DNA from: Eubacteriaceae bacterium | Lineage (GTDB): Bacteria > Bacillota > Clostridia > Eubacteriales > Anaerofustaceae | Assembly (NCBI GenBank): GCA_009782875.1 | Contig: WRIE01000006.1 | Location: 1-64,000, forward strand | Length of the DNA: 64,000 bases | Direction of reading: 5' to 3' | Shown here: piece after piece, positions 28,338 through 37,581 of the stretch | How positions within the stretch are numbered: position 1 is the stretch's first letter | How the letters are laid out: each line of letters opens with the position of its first letter | The notes under the pieces: generated by a model | Told to the model about the DNA's origin: nothing | Database searches by the model: none | Seen by the model: only the letters and a program-made list of their open reading frames with translations | Position numbers and translations under genes: made by a program

Positions 28338-28742
28338 ATGCCAGACAAAATAACTGTAAAGGAAAAGGCGTTGGCTATTAAAAACTACGCTGCGCTCTCT
28401 GCCCAACACTGCGAACTGATAATAGCCCTCATGGGCTTGGCCAAGTTACATAAGAAAGCGGTCAGCAACAATATGGAAACCCAACGCCAACAATACCGGG
28501 AAATACGCAACAATGCTGACCTGCTTTACAAAAAACGCATATCCGAGGACAAAACCGCCCGCACTGATATGATGCTTCTAAGGAACATTCTCGTAGACTA
28601 TAACCGTGTTTGCCTTGAGGCTATCGAAACCCTGTCCTCCCTGATCAAAGACGATTCGTTGCGTCAGCTTCATCCCTTCCTTAAGCATATGCTCACTGAG
28701 CAAAAATTGTTTTTAGAAGAAACATATGGATTTAATTTTTAA
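28338..28742 (+). CDS. Small all-helical hypothetical protein
   Basis: 134 residues from ATG 28338, chosen over ATG 28326 because GGAGGT ends five bases upstream. The sequence is strongly helical and charged (KALAIKNYAALSAQHCELII, LRNILVDYNRVCLEAIETLS) and ends in a His/Glu-containing helix (HPFLKHMLTEQKLFLEE). The shape suggests a four-helix bundle reminiscent of ferritin-like or DUF2935 proteins, but that is only an impression. Monocistronic, between the divergent t6A operon and prfA. Confidence 0.7.
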   Translation: MPDKITVKEKALAIKNYAALSAQHCELIIALMGLAKLHKKAVSNNMETQRQQYREIRNNADLLYKKRISEDKTARTDMMLLRNILVDYNRVCLEAIETLSSLIKDDSLRQLHPFLKHMLTEQKLFLEETYGFNF

Positions 28743-28869
28743 CACTCGCTACTTTTTTTGCCCTGCATACATTCTATTATCCTGGCAACCCTAAACAAAA
28801 CTGCATTGGAGCGCCACAACACTTTGATTTTTTGGGCAGCTCCCTATATAATTGGCTTGAGGTTCACAA

Positions 28870-29937
28870 ATGCTTGAAAAATTAGAAGCAATAAAGATTA
28901 AATTCGAACAATTAAACCAAGAGGTGTCTGACCCCTCTGTGGTGTCAAACCAGCAACGTTATGCCAAGGTCTCAAAAGAGCGCGCATCAATCGAGCCGAT
29001 TGTCGAAAAGTATGCCGAATATGTTGATGTTGTTGGGCAAATCGAAGACAACAGGCTTCTCCTTGACGATACGTTGGAAGCCGAGTTCAGGGAGATGGTG
29101 CAAGACGATCTAGACGATTTGGCTCTAAAAAAAGCAGATATTGAGGATGCCCTAAGAGTGCTGTTATTGCCAAGAGACCCAAATGACGATAAAAACGTGA
29201 TCGTAGAGATCCGCGCAGGGGTTGGCGGCGACGAAGCAGCTTTATTTGCAGGCGACTTGCTGAGGATGTATCTGCGGTATGCAGAGCGCAAGAGATGGAA
29301 AGTAGAGCTGCTTGCCACAAACGAAATCGGCATTGGCGGATACAAAGAAGCTGTTTTCCTGATTGCAGGCAGCGGGGCGTATTCCAGGCTCAAATATGAG
29401 TCGGGGACCCACAGGGTCCAGAGGGTTCCCCTGACAGAGTCATCAGGGCGCATTCACACATCTGCTTCTACAGTGGCTGTGCTGCCAGAGGCAGAAGACG
29501 TGGAGGTGGAAATCAACCAAAACGATATCAGGGTTGATGTATTCCGGTCGTCAGGCAACGGCGGGCAGTCTGTCAATACAACAGACTCTGCAGTCAGGAT
29601 CACACATATGCCAACCGGGATAGTGATTTCGTGCCAAGACGAGAAATCCCAGCTGAAAAACAAAGAAAAAGCGATGAAGATCCTCAAAGCAAAGCTGTTT
29701 GAGCTGGAACAAAAGAAACAGGATGACTTGATTGCCAAAGACCGCAAAAGCCAAGTTGGATCAGGCGACAGGAGCGGCAGGGTCCGCACCTACAACTTCC
29801 CACAAGGCAGGGTCACAGACCACAGGGTGAATATCACTCTATATAAGCTGGATGAGTTTATGGATGGCGCCATCGAAGAAATGATTGACGCGCTGGCGAC
29901 TGCAGACCAAGCAGAGAAAATCGCAATGGTCGAGTAA
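28870..29937 (+). CDS. prfA: Peptide chain release factor 1
   Basis: Class I release factor that recognises UAA/UAG and triggers peptidyl-tRNA hydrolysis. 355 residues, normal length. The catalytic GGQ loop lies in [17 protein letters not shown] (methylation target Gln), preceded by the conserved block [20 protein letters not shown]. The C-terminal [20 protein letters not shown] matches RF1. The usual partner prmC is not adjacent. A terminator follows 35 bases later. Confidence 0.97.
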   Translation: MLEKLEAIKIKFEQLNQEVSDPSVVSNQQRYAKVSKERASIEPIVEKYAEYVDVVGQIEDNRLLLDDTLEAEFREMVQDDLDDLALKKADIEDALRVLLLPRDPNDDKNVIVEIRAGVGGDEAALFAGDLLRMYLRYAERKRWKVELLATNEIGIGGYKEAVFLIAGSGAYSRLKYESGTHRVQRVPLTESSGRIHTSASTVAVLPEAEDVEVEINQNDIRVDVFRSSGNGGQSVNTTDSAVRITHMPTGIVISCQDEKSQLKNKEKAMKILKAKLFELEQKKQDDLIAKDRKSQVGSGDRSGRVRTYNFPQGRVTDHRVNITLYKLDEFMDGAIEEMIDALATADQAEKIAMVE

Positions 29938-29972
29938 GCCACTGCAAGCAAATACTGGATTTTGATTATCAC

Positions 29973-30007
29973 AACCGCAATTTTAGGGATCTTGATTGCG
30001 GTTTTTT
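29973..30007 (+). terminator. Terminator of prfA
   Basis: An eight-base stem aaccgcaa / ttgcggtt followed by a T run, 35 bases after the prfA stop. Confidence 0.85.
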
Positions 30008-30025
30008 CCAATTGCCCTACTATGC

Positions 30026-30050
30026 GAAAAGCTGGCCTGGAAGGCCAGCT
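30026..30050 (-). terminator. Terminator of the amidoligase-like gene
   Basis: On the minus strand an agctggcc / ggccagct stem with a short loop is followed by TTTT, about 50 bases past the stop codon at 30101. A second GC-rich hairpin lies at about 30058-30083. Confidence 0.6.
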
Positions 30051-30100
30051 AAGTGGAAGCTGCCAGCGCTCTTAAGCGCGGCAGCAAAAACTTGAAAAAA

Positions 30101-30823
30101 CTAAACTACTATGGCAGAATGCGCTGTCTCTAGCAGCGGGTTCTTGTCGCCCCATCTGTAGACAGACTCAAATGCGTTGTAGACATACTCGATTTGCTCC
30201 CAAGACAATTTTAGGGAGCGGAATTCTACCAAATCGGGCTTCAAGAAGTTAATTGATGTGTACTTGCCCCATATCTCATTTTGGTACGCCAAGTAATCTT
30301 CATAGCTCATAATCGAGCCGTCAGGAGTCATTTTTATCAACTCGGAGAATGATACTTTGTACTTATTGTGGTCGAAAAAGTCTTGGTTATAGCCGCCATC
30401 AGCCATCAAGTCAAAAAAGAGCTTCTTTTCTTCATCATTTGCTAAGAAAGTCGCGTGCAGCCCGCATTTGTCGCTAAACACGAAGTCATCATAAAAATCG
30501 AGGATCTCGCAAATCTTTAAAAATAACGGCTTAAGCTCCTCTTTTGTCATGGGAAGCAGGACTATCTCAACATTGAAGTCGCTGGAAATTGTAATGTCTG
30601 GCACAAATTTGCCCTTGTCGCCAACAACGTTTACCATTTTTTCCAACCCAGTTTTTATGTATCGGCTGCTCTCTTTCGAGTAGTTGATGCCGAACTCGAT
30701 CTCCAAACCGCAGCCTCTTAAATTGTAGAAGCTCTTGAGGTTGTCGTCTCCCATCCTTAGTATACGGCGGAATTCGCGCTCGTCTTTTAAGCGCCTTTTT
30801 CTAAGGGATCTTTCATTGTCCAT
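30101..30823 (-). CDS. Amidoligase-like (glutamine-synthetase/GCS-fold) protein
   Basis: 240 residues from ATG 30823, which has AGGTGA five bases upstream (an in-frame ATG at 30853 lacks a site). The sequence shows the amidoligase (PF12224-like) signatures: GCGLEIEFG (metal-binding glutamates), FNVEIVLLPMTKEEL (second acidic strand), DKCGLHATF (CGxHxxx strand) and a late VEFRSLKLSW. Such enzymes, related to gamma-glutamyl-cysteine ligase, are predicted to form amide bonds on small molecules or peptides. No transferase, peptidase or peptide-substrate gene is adjacent, so the target is unknown. Charged N-terminal helix (ERSLRKRRLKDEREFRR). Confidence 0.65.
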   Translation of the reverse strand: MDNERSLRKRRLKDEREFRRILRMGDDNLKSFYNLRGCGLEIEFGINYSKESSRYIKTGLEKMVNVVGDKGKFVPDITISSDFNVEIVLLPMTKEELKPLFLKICEILDFYDDFVFSDKCGLHATFLANDEEKKLFFDLMADGGYNQDFFDHNKYKVSFSELIKMTPDGSIMSYEDYLAYQNEIWGKYTSINFLKPDLVEFRSLKLSWEQIEYVYNAFESVYRWGDKNPLLETAHSAIVV

Positions 30824-31924
30824 ATGTTCACCTGATTTCACTTGAAATGACATAACTCTAACGTTGCAGTGCTAAAAAAGAAAATAGAAAGTGCTGCTTG
30901 GCTCTCCAAAAAAGCAACAAAGTGTTGCGAAAATGGGATATGTAGATTGTAGTTCAGTTTTTTTTATAATTTTAGCAAAGTCAAATCGATTTTGTCAATT
31001 AAGATTTCATTAAGGGGGTTTCGCTGATTATTCATGCTTGAGACAACAATTTTGTTATATTTTTTAATCCTTTTTAATTTCGAAAGGAGTCAATAGCATG
31101 AAAATATTGTCAAAAAATCAAGATCAAAGTACGAGTATATCGAAATGTCCCATAATTGCGACTTTGTTACAAATGTTTAGAATTTATTGTTATGCCCTCA
31201 AAGCATCATATTTAAAATAAAGCTTCTAAAAAGTTGCCTGTGCAAATAAATTCACCAAGGCGCGCTTATTGCAGGCATCTATCCTTCTTAATTCTTGAGC
31301 GCGAACAATATATCAATTTAACGCCTCTTTTTATTGGTATACAGATATCAGACATGCCTTAAAGAATTGCGTTTCATTGTGTTGCATGGGGCGTATGAAG
31401 AAAGCCTGCAAACCATTAATATATAAATGTCTGCCATTTGGACAATAGCAAATATGTCGATCCAGCAGCAATGTGTTCCCCTGACGATAATGGCAGTGAA
31501 GAGCGGCTTTTCAGCCATTTTTAATATTTTATATTCGAATCTACAAAAATATCAAGAATATTAAAATTGCAGAGCGATTTTAATCAACAGGGATTTACAG
31601 CTTGGCATGCCTGTTTATCCACATTTAGCAATAATTCTAAAATTCAATAGAAGTTTTCATATTAATTTGCAATGCTTATACTTGCCAGTTGTAGGCATAA
31701 TAAAGGCAACAAATATGAATGACAAACAGCCTTTCTATCAGGAAATGCCTTATATAAGCGCTCCTTGCTTGAGCCCATAACAAGTGCGTCCAATTTTTTT
31801 CAAATCCCATTCGCTATGCAAATTTCACAAAATGAATATCCTGGATGAATGAAACTGTATTGTACGGGCATACTTGTCCTAGCAGCAAGAAGCAATCAAA
31901 AAAACTGGAATGCCTGATGGTTGC
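30824..31924 (+). other. Gene-poor AT-rich interval
   Basis: About 1.1 kb with no gene of normal size on either strand; only the 40-residue frame at 31098-31220 has a convincing ribosome-binding site. One DnaA-box-like nonamer (ttatccaca, 31615-31623) occurs singly. No rRNA, tRNA or known structured RNA was recognised. Confidence 0.5.
31098..31220 (+). CDS. Possible 40-residue peptide gene
   Basis: AAGGAG lies nine bases upstream of ATG 31098, in an otherwise gene-free region, with an AT-rich promoter-like stretch (TTGAGA ... TATATT) above it. It encodes 40 residues: a polar N-terminus (MKILSKNQDQSTSISK) then a hydrophobic, Cys- and Tyr-containing tail (PIIATLLQMFRIYCYALK). No family recognised. 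It could be a secreted or membrane peptide, or the start of a decayed gene. Confidence 0.35.
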   Translation: MKILSKNQDQSTSISKCPIIATLLQMFRIYCYALKASYLK

Positions 31925-32014
31925 CCAGCAATAAAATTGTTCATCAAGTATCTAAACTATGGTACTAAAGATAACTGCTAAAATGGGGCCTATGTCAATG
32001 GGCCCCTTCTTTTT
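31925..32014 (+). promoter_or_regulatory. Structured element copy A (unit plus hairpin)
   Basis: A roughly 60-base conserved lead-in (agcaata..attgtt..agtatc..ggtac.aaagat.actgctaaa) is followed by a seven-base stem 31985-31991 / 32000-32006 (ggggcct / gggcccc), an eight-base loop and a T-rich tail. The same arrangement recurs at 32179-32268 with compensatory stem changes. It resembles a small transcribed element ending in a terminator. Function unknown. Confidence 0.6.
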
Positions 32015-32178
32015 AATGGAGCTGGCATAACTGAAACAAAACAACCAGAAGACAGGCCTTCTCTGGCGTATATTACATTAATTAGCAAAAAAAATACGAA
32101 TGGATGCGAGAAACAAGGGTATGCTATTATCAGCAGCAAAAAACAATGAAGCATATGGAATCCCATTAAGGAGACCGA

Positions 32179-32268
32179 GCAATATAATTGTTTGCCCAAA
32201 GTATCTTTTCATACAAGGTACCAAAGATTACTGCTAAACAGGAGCTCATGCAAATGGGCTCCATTTTT
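32179..32268 (+). promoter_or_regulatory. Structured element copy B, just before rlmD
   Basis: Second copy of the element at 31925-32014. Stem 32241-32247 / 32256-32262 (ggagctc / gggctcc), loop atgcaaat, then attttt. Base three of the 5' arm is A here and G in copy A, and its partner is T here and C in copy A, so pairing is conserved. It ends 17 bases before the rlmD start, so it could control rlmD. Confidence 0.6.
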
Positions 32269-32285
32269 GTGTTATACTTCGTTTT

Positions 32286-33656
32286 ATGGACGTTCAAAAG
32301 AAAAGTATTATTGAAGTAGACATCATTGAAGATATCTCAATGGAAAAAAGCATGGCAATGGTTGGCGGCAACAGGCTGATTATAAACGGTGGGCACGCAG
32401 GCCAAAGAGCTATGGTAAAATTGCACAAGCTAAAACCTGGCAGATGGGAAGGCCAATTCCTGCAAGCCACACGCAACCCAAGCTTTATTGTGGAGCCTGT
32501 TTGTGCGCACTACAGCAAATGCGGGGGATGCAACATGCTTGATATTGAATACTCCAAGCAACTGGAGCTCAAAGAATCGTATGTGAGAAACCTCCTAGAC
32601 AAAGCGAAAATTGCCACAGAGCTGTTCTCTGGCATCACCCCCTCCCCCTCCCAAATTGCTTACAGGAACAAAATGGAATTCTCGTTTGGGGATGAGGCAA
32701 AAGACGGCCCTTTGGAACTGGGCCTCCATGCAAAGGGCAGGCGCCATGACATCGCGGGCATCAGCTATTGCCACCTTGCCCATTGCGATATCTCAGCTCT
32801 GCTGTTAGCCGCAAAGTCATATTTTAGCCGGATAGGCGCCAGTTTTTATAACGCCTACTCACGCAAAGGCTGGCTTCGCCATTTAGTGCTGCGTCGCTCT
32901 GAGGCAACTGGGGATATCTTGGTATTGCTTGTAACCACGAGCCAAGGGGATCTCGACAAAGAAGGTTTTTGCCAAGCATTGTTAGAGGAAAGCTTGGCAG
33001 GCCAAATCTGCGGCATCATGCATCTGACAAACGATTCTTTTTCAGATGCTGTTTTAAGCCAAAACGAAGAGCTGCTATATGGCCAAAGCCACTACATGGA
33101 CAAATTGCTTGGAATAAGCTTCAAGATCAGCCCATTCTCTTTTTTCCAAACCAATACCAAAGGCGCAGAGTCGCTATGCAAGATTGTCTTGGAAATGCTG
33201 CAGGAGGTTGACGGCTTGAGCGGCGAGATCTATGACCTATACTGTGGAGTCGGAACATTCTCATTGGCGGCAGCAAAGGCTGCAGGGCAAGTAGTTGGTG
33301 TGGAAATCTCGCAGCAAGCGGTAGAGTCAGCAATAGAAAATGCAATGATTAACAAAATCGGCAATTGCAAATTTATTTGCGGCGATGTATTTGAGAACCT
33401 TGGAAACCTTCCTATTAACTCGGGAGTTGTAATTGCAGACCCTCCAAGGGCAGGGTTGGGGCCAAAAGCGCTATCTTCCCTTATCGGGCTTGCGCCCCGG
33501 GCAATTGTATATGTCAGCTGCAAACCCCAGACAATGGCTAGGGAGCTGCCGGCTTTTGTCGAAGCAGGCTATAAGATTGCCCGCATTGCGCCATTGGACA
33601 TGTTTCCAAACACCCAGCATGTGGAAACAGCCGTTTTGTTGGCCCATAACTGTTAG
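32286..33656 (+). CDS. rlmD: 23S rRNA (uracil-C5)-methyltransferase RlmD
   Basis: A 456-residue SAM-dependent RNA m5U methyltransferase of the RumA/TrmA family. An N-terminal TRAM domain (about 1-60) is followed by the [4Fe-4S] motif CAHYSKCGGCNM (about 78-90). The SAM motif is YDLYCGVGTFSLAAAKAA, with VIADPPRAGL and the catalytic YVSCKPQTMAREL (Cys) near the C-terminus. Firmicute RlmCD-type enzymes can modify one or two 23S sites; which one cannot be told here. No clear ribosome-binding site; a TATACT box only seven bases before ATG 32286 raises the possibility of a leaderless transcript. Confidence 0.9.
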   Translation: MDVQKKSIIEVDIIEDISMEKSMAMVGGNRLIINGGHAGQRAMVKLHKLKPGRWEGQFLQATRNPSFIVEPVCAHYSKCGGCNMLDIEYSKQLELKESYVRNLLDKAKIATELFSGITPSPSQIAYRNKMEFSFGDEAKDGPLELGLHAKGRRHDIAGISYCHLAHCDISALLLAAKSYFSRIGASFYNAYSRKGWLRHLVLRRSEATGDILVLLVTTSQGDLDKEGFCQALLEESLAGQICGIMHLTNDSFSDAVLSQNEELLYGQSHYMDKLLGISFKISPFSFFQTNTKGAESLCKIVLEMLQEVDGLSGEIYDLYCGVGTFSLAAAKAAGQVVGVEISQQAVESAIENAMINKIGNCKFICGDVFENLGNLPINSGVVIADPPRAGLGPKALSSLIGLAPRAIVYVSCKPQTMARELPAFVEAGYKIARIAPLDMFPNTQHVETAVLLAHNC

Positions 33657-33674
33657 CTAATTAGGTGGCATGGC

Positions 33675-33923
33675 ATGGAATACTTCACATATATGCTCGA
33701 GTGCTCTGATGGAACCATATATACAGGCTGGACTATAAACCTAAACAAACGGCTTGCTGCACACAACGCAGGCAAGGCATCTAGATATACCCGCTCAAGG
33801 CTGCCTGCAAAGCTGTTGTATTTTGAGCGCTACACCGAGCCGTCAGCTGCCAGAAAGAGGGAAGTGGAAATTAAAAAACTTACTCGCGCTCAAAAAAAAG
33901 CATTAGCAAACACAAAGGAATAA
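33675..33923 (+). CDS. GIY-YIG domain protein (UPF0213/YazA type)
   Basis: 82 residues, a single GIY-YIG nuclease-like domain: YFTYMLECSDGTIYTGWT (GIY...YIG analogue, here TYM...YTG), NLNKRLAAHNAGKASRYTRSR and YFERYTEPSAARKREVEIKK (catalytic Glu). Family function is unclear, possibly DNA processing. AGGTGG precedes ATG 33675, 18 bases after rlmD. An IS1595-type element begins immediately after the stop codon. Confidence 0.9.
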   Translation: MEYFTYMLECSDGTIYTGWTINLNKRLAAHNAGKASRYTRSRLPAKLLYFERYTEPSAARKREVEIKKLTRAQKKALANTKE

Positions 33924-33976
33924 TTTAGCCTGGGTATCTAATTAACTAAGGTTGATTATACATTTATAATAACTAT

Positions 33977-36209
33977 ATGAAAGCATATCCAACAACATTT
34001 GAAGAGCTGATAAATACTTTTCCAACAGAACAGCACTGCATTGACTATTTATACAAATTACGATTTCCGGATGGATTCAAATGCCCTAAGTGCGACAATG
34101 GAAACTCGTGGCTTATTCTGGGCAAACTCCATGAATGCACTAAATGCCACTATCAAATGTCGATTAATGCTGGAACGATCTTCCAAAGCTCATAAAAAGC
34201 CTAAAAAACGTGGTTTATTGCAATTTGGCGAGTTTCAACGCAAAAAAACGGGGCAAGCGCAAAAGGCTTGCAAAATGTGCTGAACCTTAGCAGCTACCAA
34301 ACAGCTTGGCTAATGCTGCATAAAATCCGCAAAGCAATGGCATTCGAAAACCGCTACAAACTAGGCGGCATTGTCGAAGTCGACGAGAGCTATATTGGAA
34401 GTGGAGAAAAGTACGGCAAGAGGGGAAGGGGCGCTAAAAACAAAATACTAGTGCTTTGTAAAGTGGATAACTGGAGCAAAACTGCATCGATGAAACCAAC
34501 AATTTTGCTCCTTAAATATGTAATTACGCCTGATTATCCAATAACATCCGTCGGATAAAGCCTTCTAAACCGGATTCTTGCATCTTCTGGAGTAAACTGC
34601 CAATTTACAGGCTTGTTTTCAGCGTTTCTTTTTGCCTCCCATTCTTTTATATGTTCATTTAGTTCATCTTGACCAGGTATTCTATTGTTGCCCAAGCTCT
34701 GCATTGAGAGCACGCCCAGCTCGCATTCAGCGATGTTTAGCCAGCTTCCATGCACTGGTGTATAGACAAACCTTATTTTGTCTGTTAAACAGCTTGCTAT
34801 GCTTGGCTTGAACAGCGCATAAAAAGCGTCATGTGTATGTGTGGAATAATTGTCACAGACAACCGTAATCCCGTCTGCGTCCGTATACTGCTCCTCTGCC
34901 AGCTTTTTCAACAGCAAAGCGAAATCTTTCCCGGTATGCCGGCTGCGCGCTTCCACGCGCCTCCATCCTGCAAGAGGCTCCGCCATCATAAAAATACTGG
35001 CCGTTTCGCGCCTCACGTCTTCTGAGTCTATTTTTATGGCCTTTCCCTTTGCCTCTATCTCCCCGTCTGGGCCGATTATCGCTGGTGTGGCTGCTATACG
35101 CGCCCGGACTTCGCCAAGAAGCTGGACAGGTTTCTCGTCTATGCTCACAACTGGAACCATTTTGTCGTGCTTTTTTTCATATGTCTTCAAGACAGTTTCC
35201 ATATTGCACAAGGGTCGGCTATACTGGTTATGCACCAATATTTGTCTAAATGCGGCTTGACTTCATTGCTGTCAAGCATTTCGCCTATTGCGCTGTGGGA
35301 TATTGCAACTATATACCCATTTTCAATGCAGTGCCCAGCCAGGAGCCTTAGCGTCCATCTTGCCCTGCCTTCCGGCGCAGGGCTGGTATCACCTTAGCCT
35401 CGAACTCTCCGTCAATCTTGGCGACAAAAGAGTCTGTGAGCCTGGTTTTCCGTTTTAGGGCACGATCCAGCCCGTCTTCTGAATAAGCCTTCCTTACAGC
35501 GTTCACTGTTGTTTGAGACACTGCCAACTCTTCAGATACGCTTCTAACGGTTGCGCCAGCATGGGATTTAAGCAGGATCCCCGCGTGCGTTGACTTGCGG
35601 GCTGAATGGACTCCAGAGCTCACAATTTGGTTTGACTCGTTTATTTCTGAATTGTTTAGTTGAACGGAATATTTGTAAGTAGGCATTGTATTCTCCTGGA
35701 ATTACTTGCCCGCATTGTATATGCTTACAAAATTATTTCATACAATTTTTGCTACAGCTTACCACTTTCAAAGCACTAGGAAGAATTAGAATCAACGCAA
35801 TCAACGCAATCCAGATGCATCCGGCGATTCCCTCCATAGTTTTGTACAAGGCAATATTGAAATTGGCTCGAAAATCATAACTGATGGATGGGCAGGATAC
35901 TCGTTTGCCCAAGGACAGAGGTATGATCATCAAGTCGTTATGCAAAAGGAATATAAGAAAGAAAATGAGGAAGATAGGGCTCTTCCCAACGTGCACCTAG
36001 TAATGTCTTTGGCAAAACGCTGGTTATTGGGAACACATCAGGGGGCAGTAAGCGAAAAGCATATGCATTCCTATTTAGATGAATTCGTATTTCGATTCAA
36101 TAGAAGGAAGTCAAGAGACGGGGGATTGCTCTTCTATAGGCTACTAGAGAATGCCATGCATGTCCCTCATACACCATACAACGAATTTATACAAAAGAAC
36201 AATTCTTGA
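33977..36209 (+). pseudogene. IS1595-family transposase, split and frameshifted
   Basis: The 5' part (33977-34486) has the zinc ribbon FKCPKCDNGNSW and ECTKCHYQMSINAGTIF, a slip near 34195-34208, then WFIAIWRVSTQKNGAS, LQNVLNLSSYQTAWLM and VDESYIGSGEKYGKRGRG (first catalytic Asp). The 3' part (35776-36209) continues at LGRIRINAI, slips, then has SFVQGNIEIGSKIITDGWAG, LPNVHLVMSLAKRWLLGTHQ and a final FRFNRRKSRDGG. The two halves join cleanly around TA-LGRIRIN when the inner insertion is removed. Confidence 0.85.
34487..35775 (-). mobile_element. IS630-family element (nested), transposase frameshifted
   Basis: Minus-strand transposase in three frames. 35686-35348 gives the helix-turn-helix part (THAGILLKSHAGATVRSVSE, TTVNAVRKAYSEDGLDRAL). 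A middle frame gives GRARWTLRLLAGHCIENGYI and KYWCI. 35238-34534 gives the DDE core (VVSIDEKPVQLLGEV, VCDNYSTHTHDAFYAL, YTPVHGSWLNIAECELGVLS). Two frameshifts inactivate it. Ends are inferred from the interrupted IS1595 gene; exact terminal repeats were not resolved. Confidence 0.78.
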
Positions 36210-36469
36210 CTACTGCACTAGCGAATTGGATACCCAGGTAATTTTATTGTACGGAGTCTCACTGATACAATATTAAGGTATTTATTTCCAGTAAAATATG
36301 CCAATGCTTCATCAAAAAGACATTGAAAATGTGAACTATTTACCCGGTTTTCTCATTAACAGCATATCATTTATGCTTTAATCCAATTCCAATGAAAATT
36401 ATAAAAACACAACAATTCCACCAGTTTAAGTGTTATACTTGCTACGAAAGTGTAAATGAGATTATGTAG

Positions 36470-37573
36470 ATGATTAAACTTGATTATGAAGACCGACTAA
36501 ATGTTTCTGAATGGAGCAAGCTGCTGTACAGGCAAGTCATTTACTGGATTGTGCTTGTTTTAGTTGGCGAACTTATCCAGTATGCGAATAAGTCGAGCCA
36601 GCCTGTACCAACTACAGAGTTTTCTTTGCTGTCGTCTATTGTTTTTATACCAACTGCGACACAAGTGGGTATTTTCTTGGTTTCGGTGCTTGCTACTAAC
36701 TACTTCATCAAGAGAGACAACCCCTTTATGCAGTCGTTGTCATTGTGCACAGGCATATGTTTTTTGTGTTTTGCAATCACATGTTTTTTTCACGAAGACA
36801 ACTACTCCATGTACGCAGTGTACTCATTCCCGTTATTGGGGGCATTGTTTTTCGTAGATAAAAAACCTCTCTTATATAGCTTCTGCCTTTCCTTTTGCCT
36901 GTACTTGGTATTCGCATTTGCAATTGAGCCCAAACCAGGTGAAACAGTCCAGCTAGCATCCCAAACAGTGCCTGTTATTTATCTGGTCTGCTGTTTTATT
37001 GTAGCGAATGGCTTGCTGCGCTCGCAGTCCACGCTTTTGCAAAATATCGTTACACAAGACGAGCAGCTCAAACGAGACTCATTCACGAAGCTATTCAACC
37101 ACACTGCTTTTTATGAGCATATGGAAGAATTGATTCTTAGCAATATGCAAGACAAAGTCCCATTTTCGCTAGTATTATGTGATCTTGATAATCTGAAGAT
37201 AATAAATGATTCCTTTGGGCATGAAGTTGGCGACAAGGTTATCCTCGCTTTCGCCGAAACCCTCCAAACTTATGTAAAGGAAGACGGGTATGCTTTCCGG
37301 AATGGCGGAGACGAATTTGCGATATTAATCAAAAAAGATGCCCAAGAAACCAGCAAGCTGTGTCTTGAGATCAAACAGATATTTGAGAAGAAAGCAGCGA
37401 CTTTGCACAACGAAGGAAAATTCACATTCAGCGCAGGTTTATGCGAGTATTCCCACAAGTACTTCTATGGGAGCAAAGAATTCTTTAAAGCGTGCGACGC
37501 AGCGCTATATTCAGCAAAGAAAACCCGAAATACAATAAAGGTCTGGCGAAGGACTGTAGTTAAAGAGGCATAA
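36470..37573 (+). CDS. Membrane diguanylate cyclase (GGDEF)
   Basis: A 367-residue protein with about six N-terminal membrane helices (roughly 18-190) and a C-terminal GGDEF domain. The catalytic motif is FRNGGDEFAIL, and the upstream metal/substrate residues are in VLCDLDNLKIINDSFGHEVGD. It should make cyclic-di-GMP from two GTP at the inner face of the membrane. The RxxD inhibitory site normally five residues before GGDEF is absent (KEDG in that place), so product inhibition is unlikely. The gene has its own TATACT-type promoter around 36428 and no strong ribosome-binding site. Monocistronic. Confidence 0.92.
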   Translation: MIKLDYEDRLNVSEWSKLLYRQVIYWIVLVLVGELIQYANKSSQPVPTTEFSLLSSIVFIPTATQVGIFLVSVLATNYFIKRDNPFMQSLSLCTGICFLCFAITCFFHEDNYSMYAVYSFPLLGALFFVDKKPLLYSFCLSFCLYLVFAFAIEPKPGETVQLASQTVPVIYLVCCFIVANGLLRSQSTLLQNIVTQDEQLKRDSFTKLFNHTAFYEHMEELILSNMQDKVPFSLVLCDLDNLKIINDSFGHEVGDKVILAFAETLQTYVKEDGYAFRNGGDEFAILIKKDAQETSKLCLEIKQIFEKKAATLHNEGKFTFSAGLCEYSHKYFYGSKEFFKACDAALYSAKKTRNTIKVWRRTVVKEA

Positions 37574-37581
37574 AAAAGCTC

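Larger units (their letters stand above)
33929..36238 (+). mobile_element. IS1595-family element interrupted by another IS
   Basis: Terminal inverted repeats of 15 bases match at 14 positions: 33929-33943 (cctgggtatctaatt) and 36224-36238. Flanks start with taattt on both sides (33921- and 36239-), a partly preserved 8-bp AT-rich target duplication. The transposase gene inside is frameshifted and split by a 1.3 kb IS630-type insertion. The element landed directly on the stop codon of the GIY-YIG gene without destroying it. Confidence 0.8.

Noticed and set aside
31615-31623. DnaA-box nonamer in an AT-rich gene-poor interval, possible replication origin
   Set aside because: Only one perfect box found, no dnaA/dnaN/rpmH genes nearby, no box cluster.
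31925-32268. T-box or other known riboswitch before rlmD
   Set aside because: No T-box sequence (TGGnACCGCG) or specifier-loop layout, and no match to other riboswitch cores I know; left as an unknown structured element.
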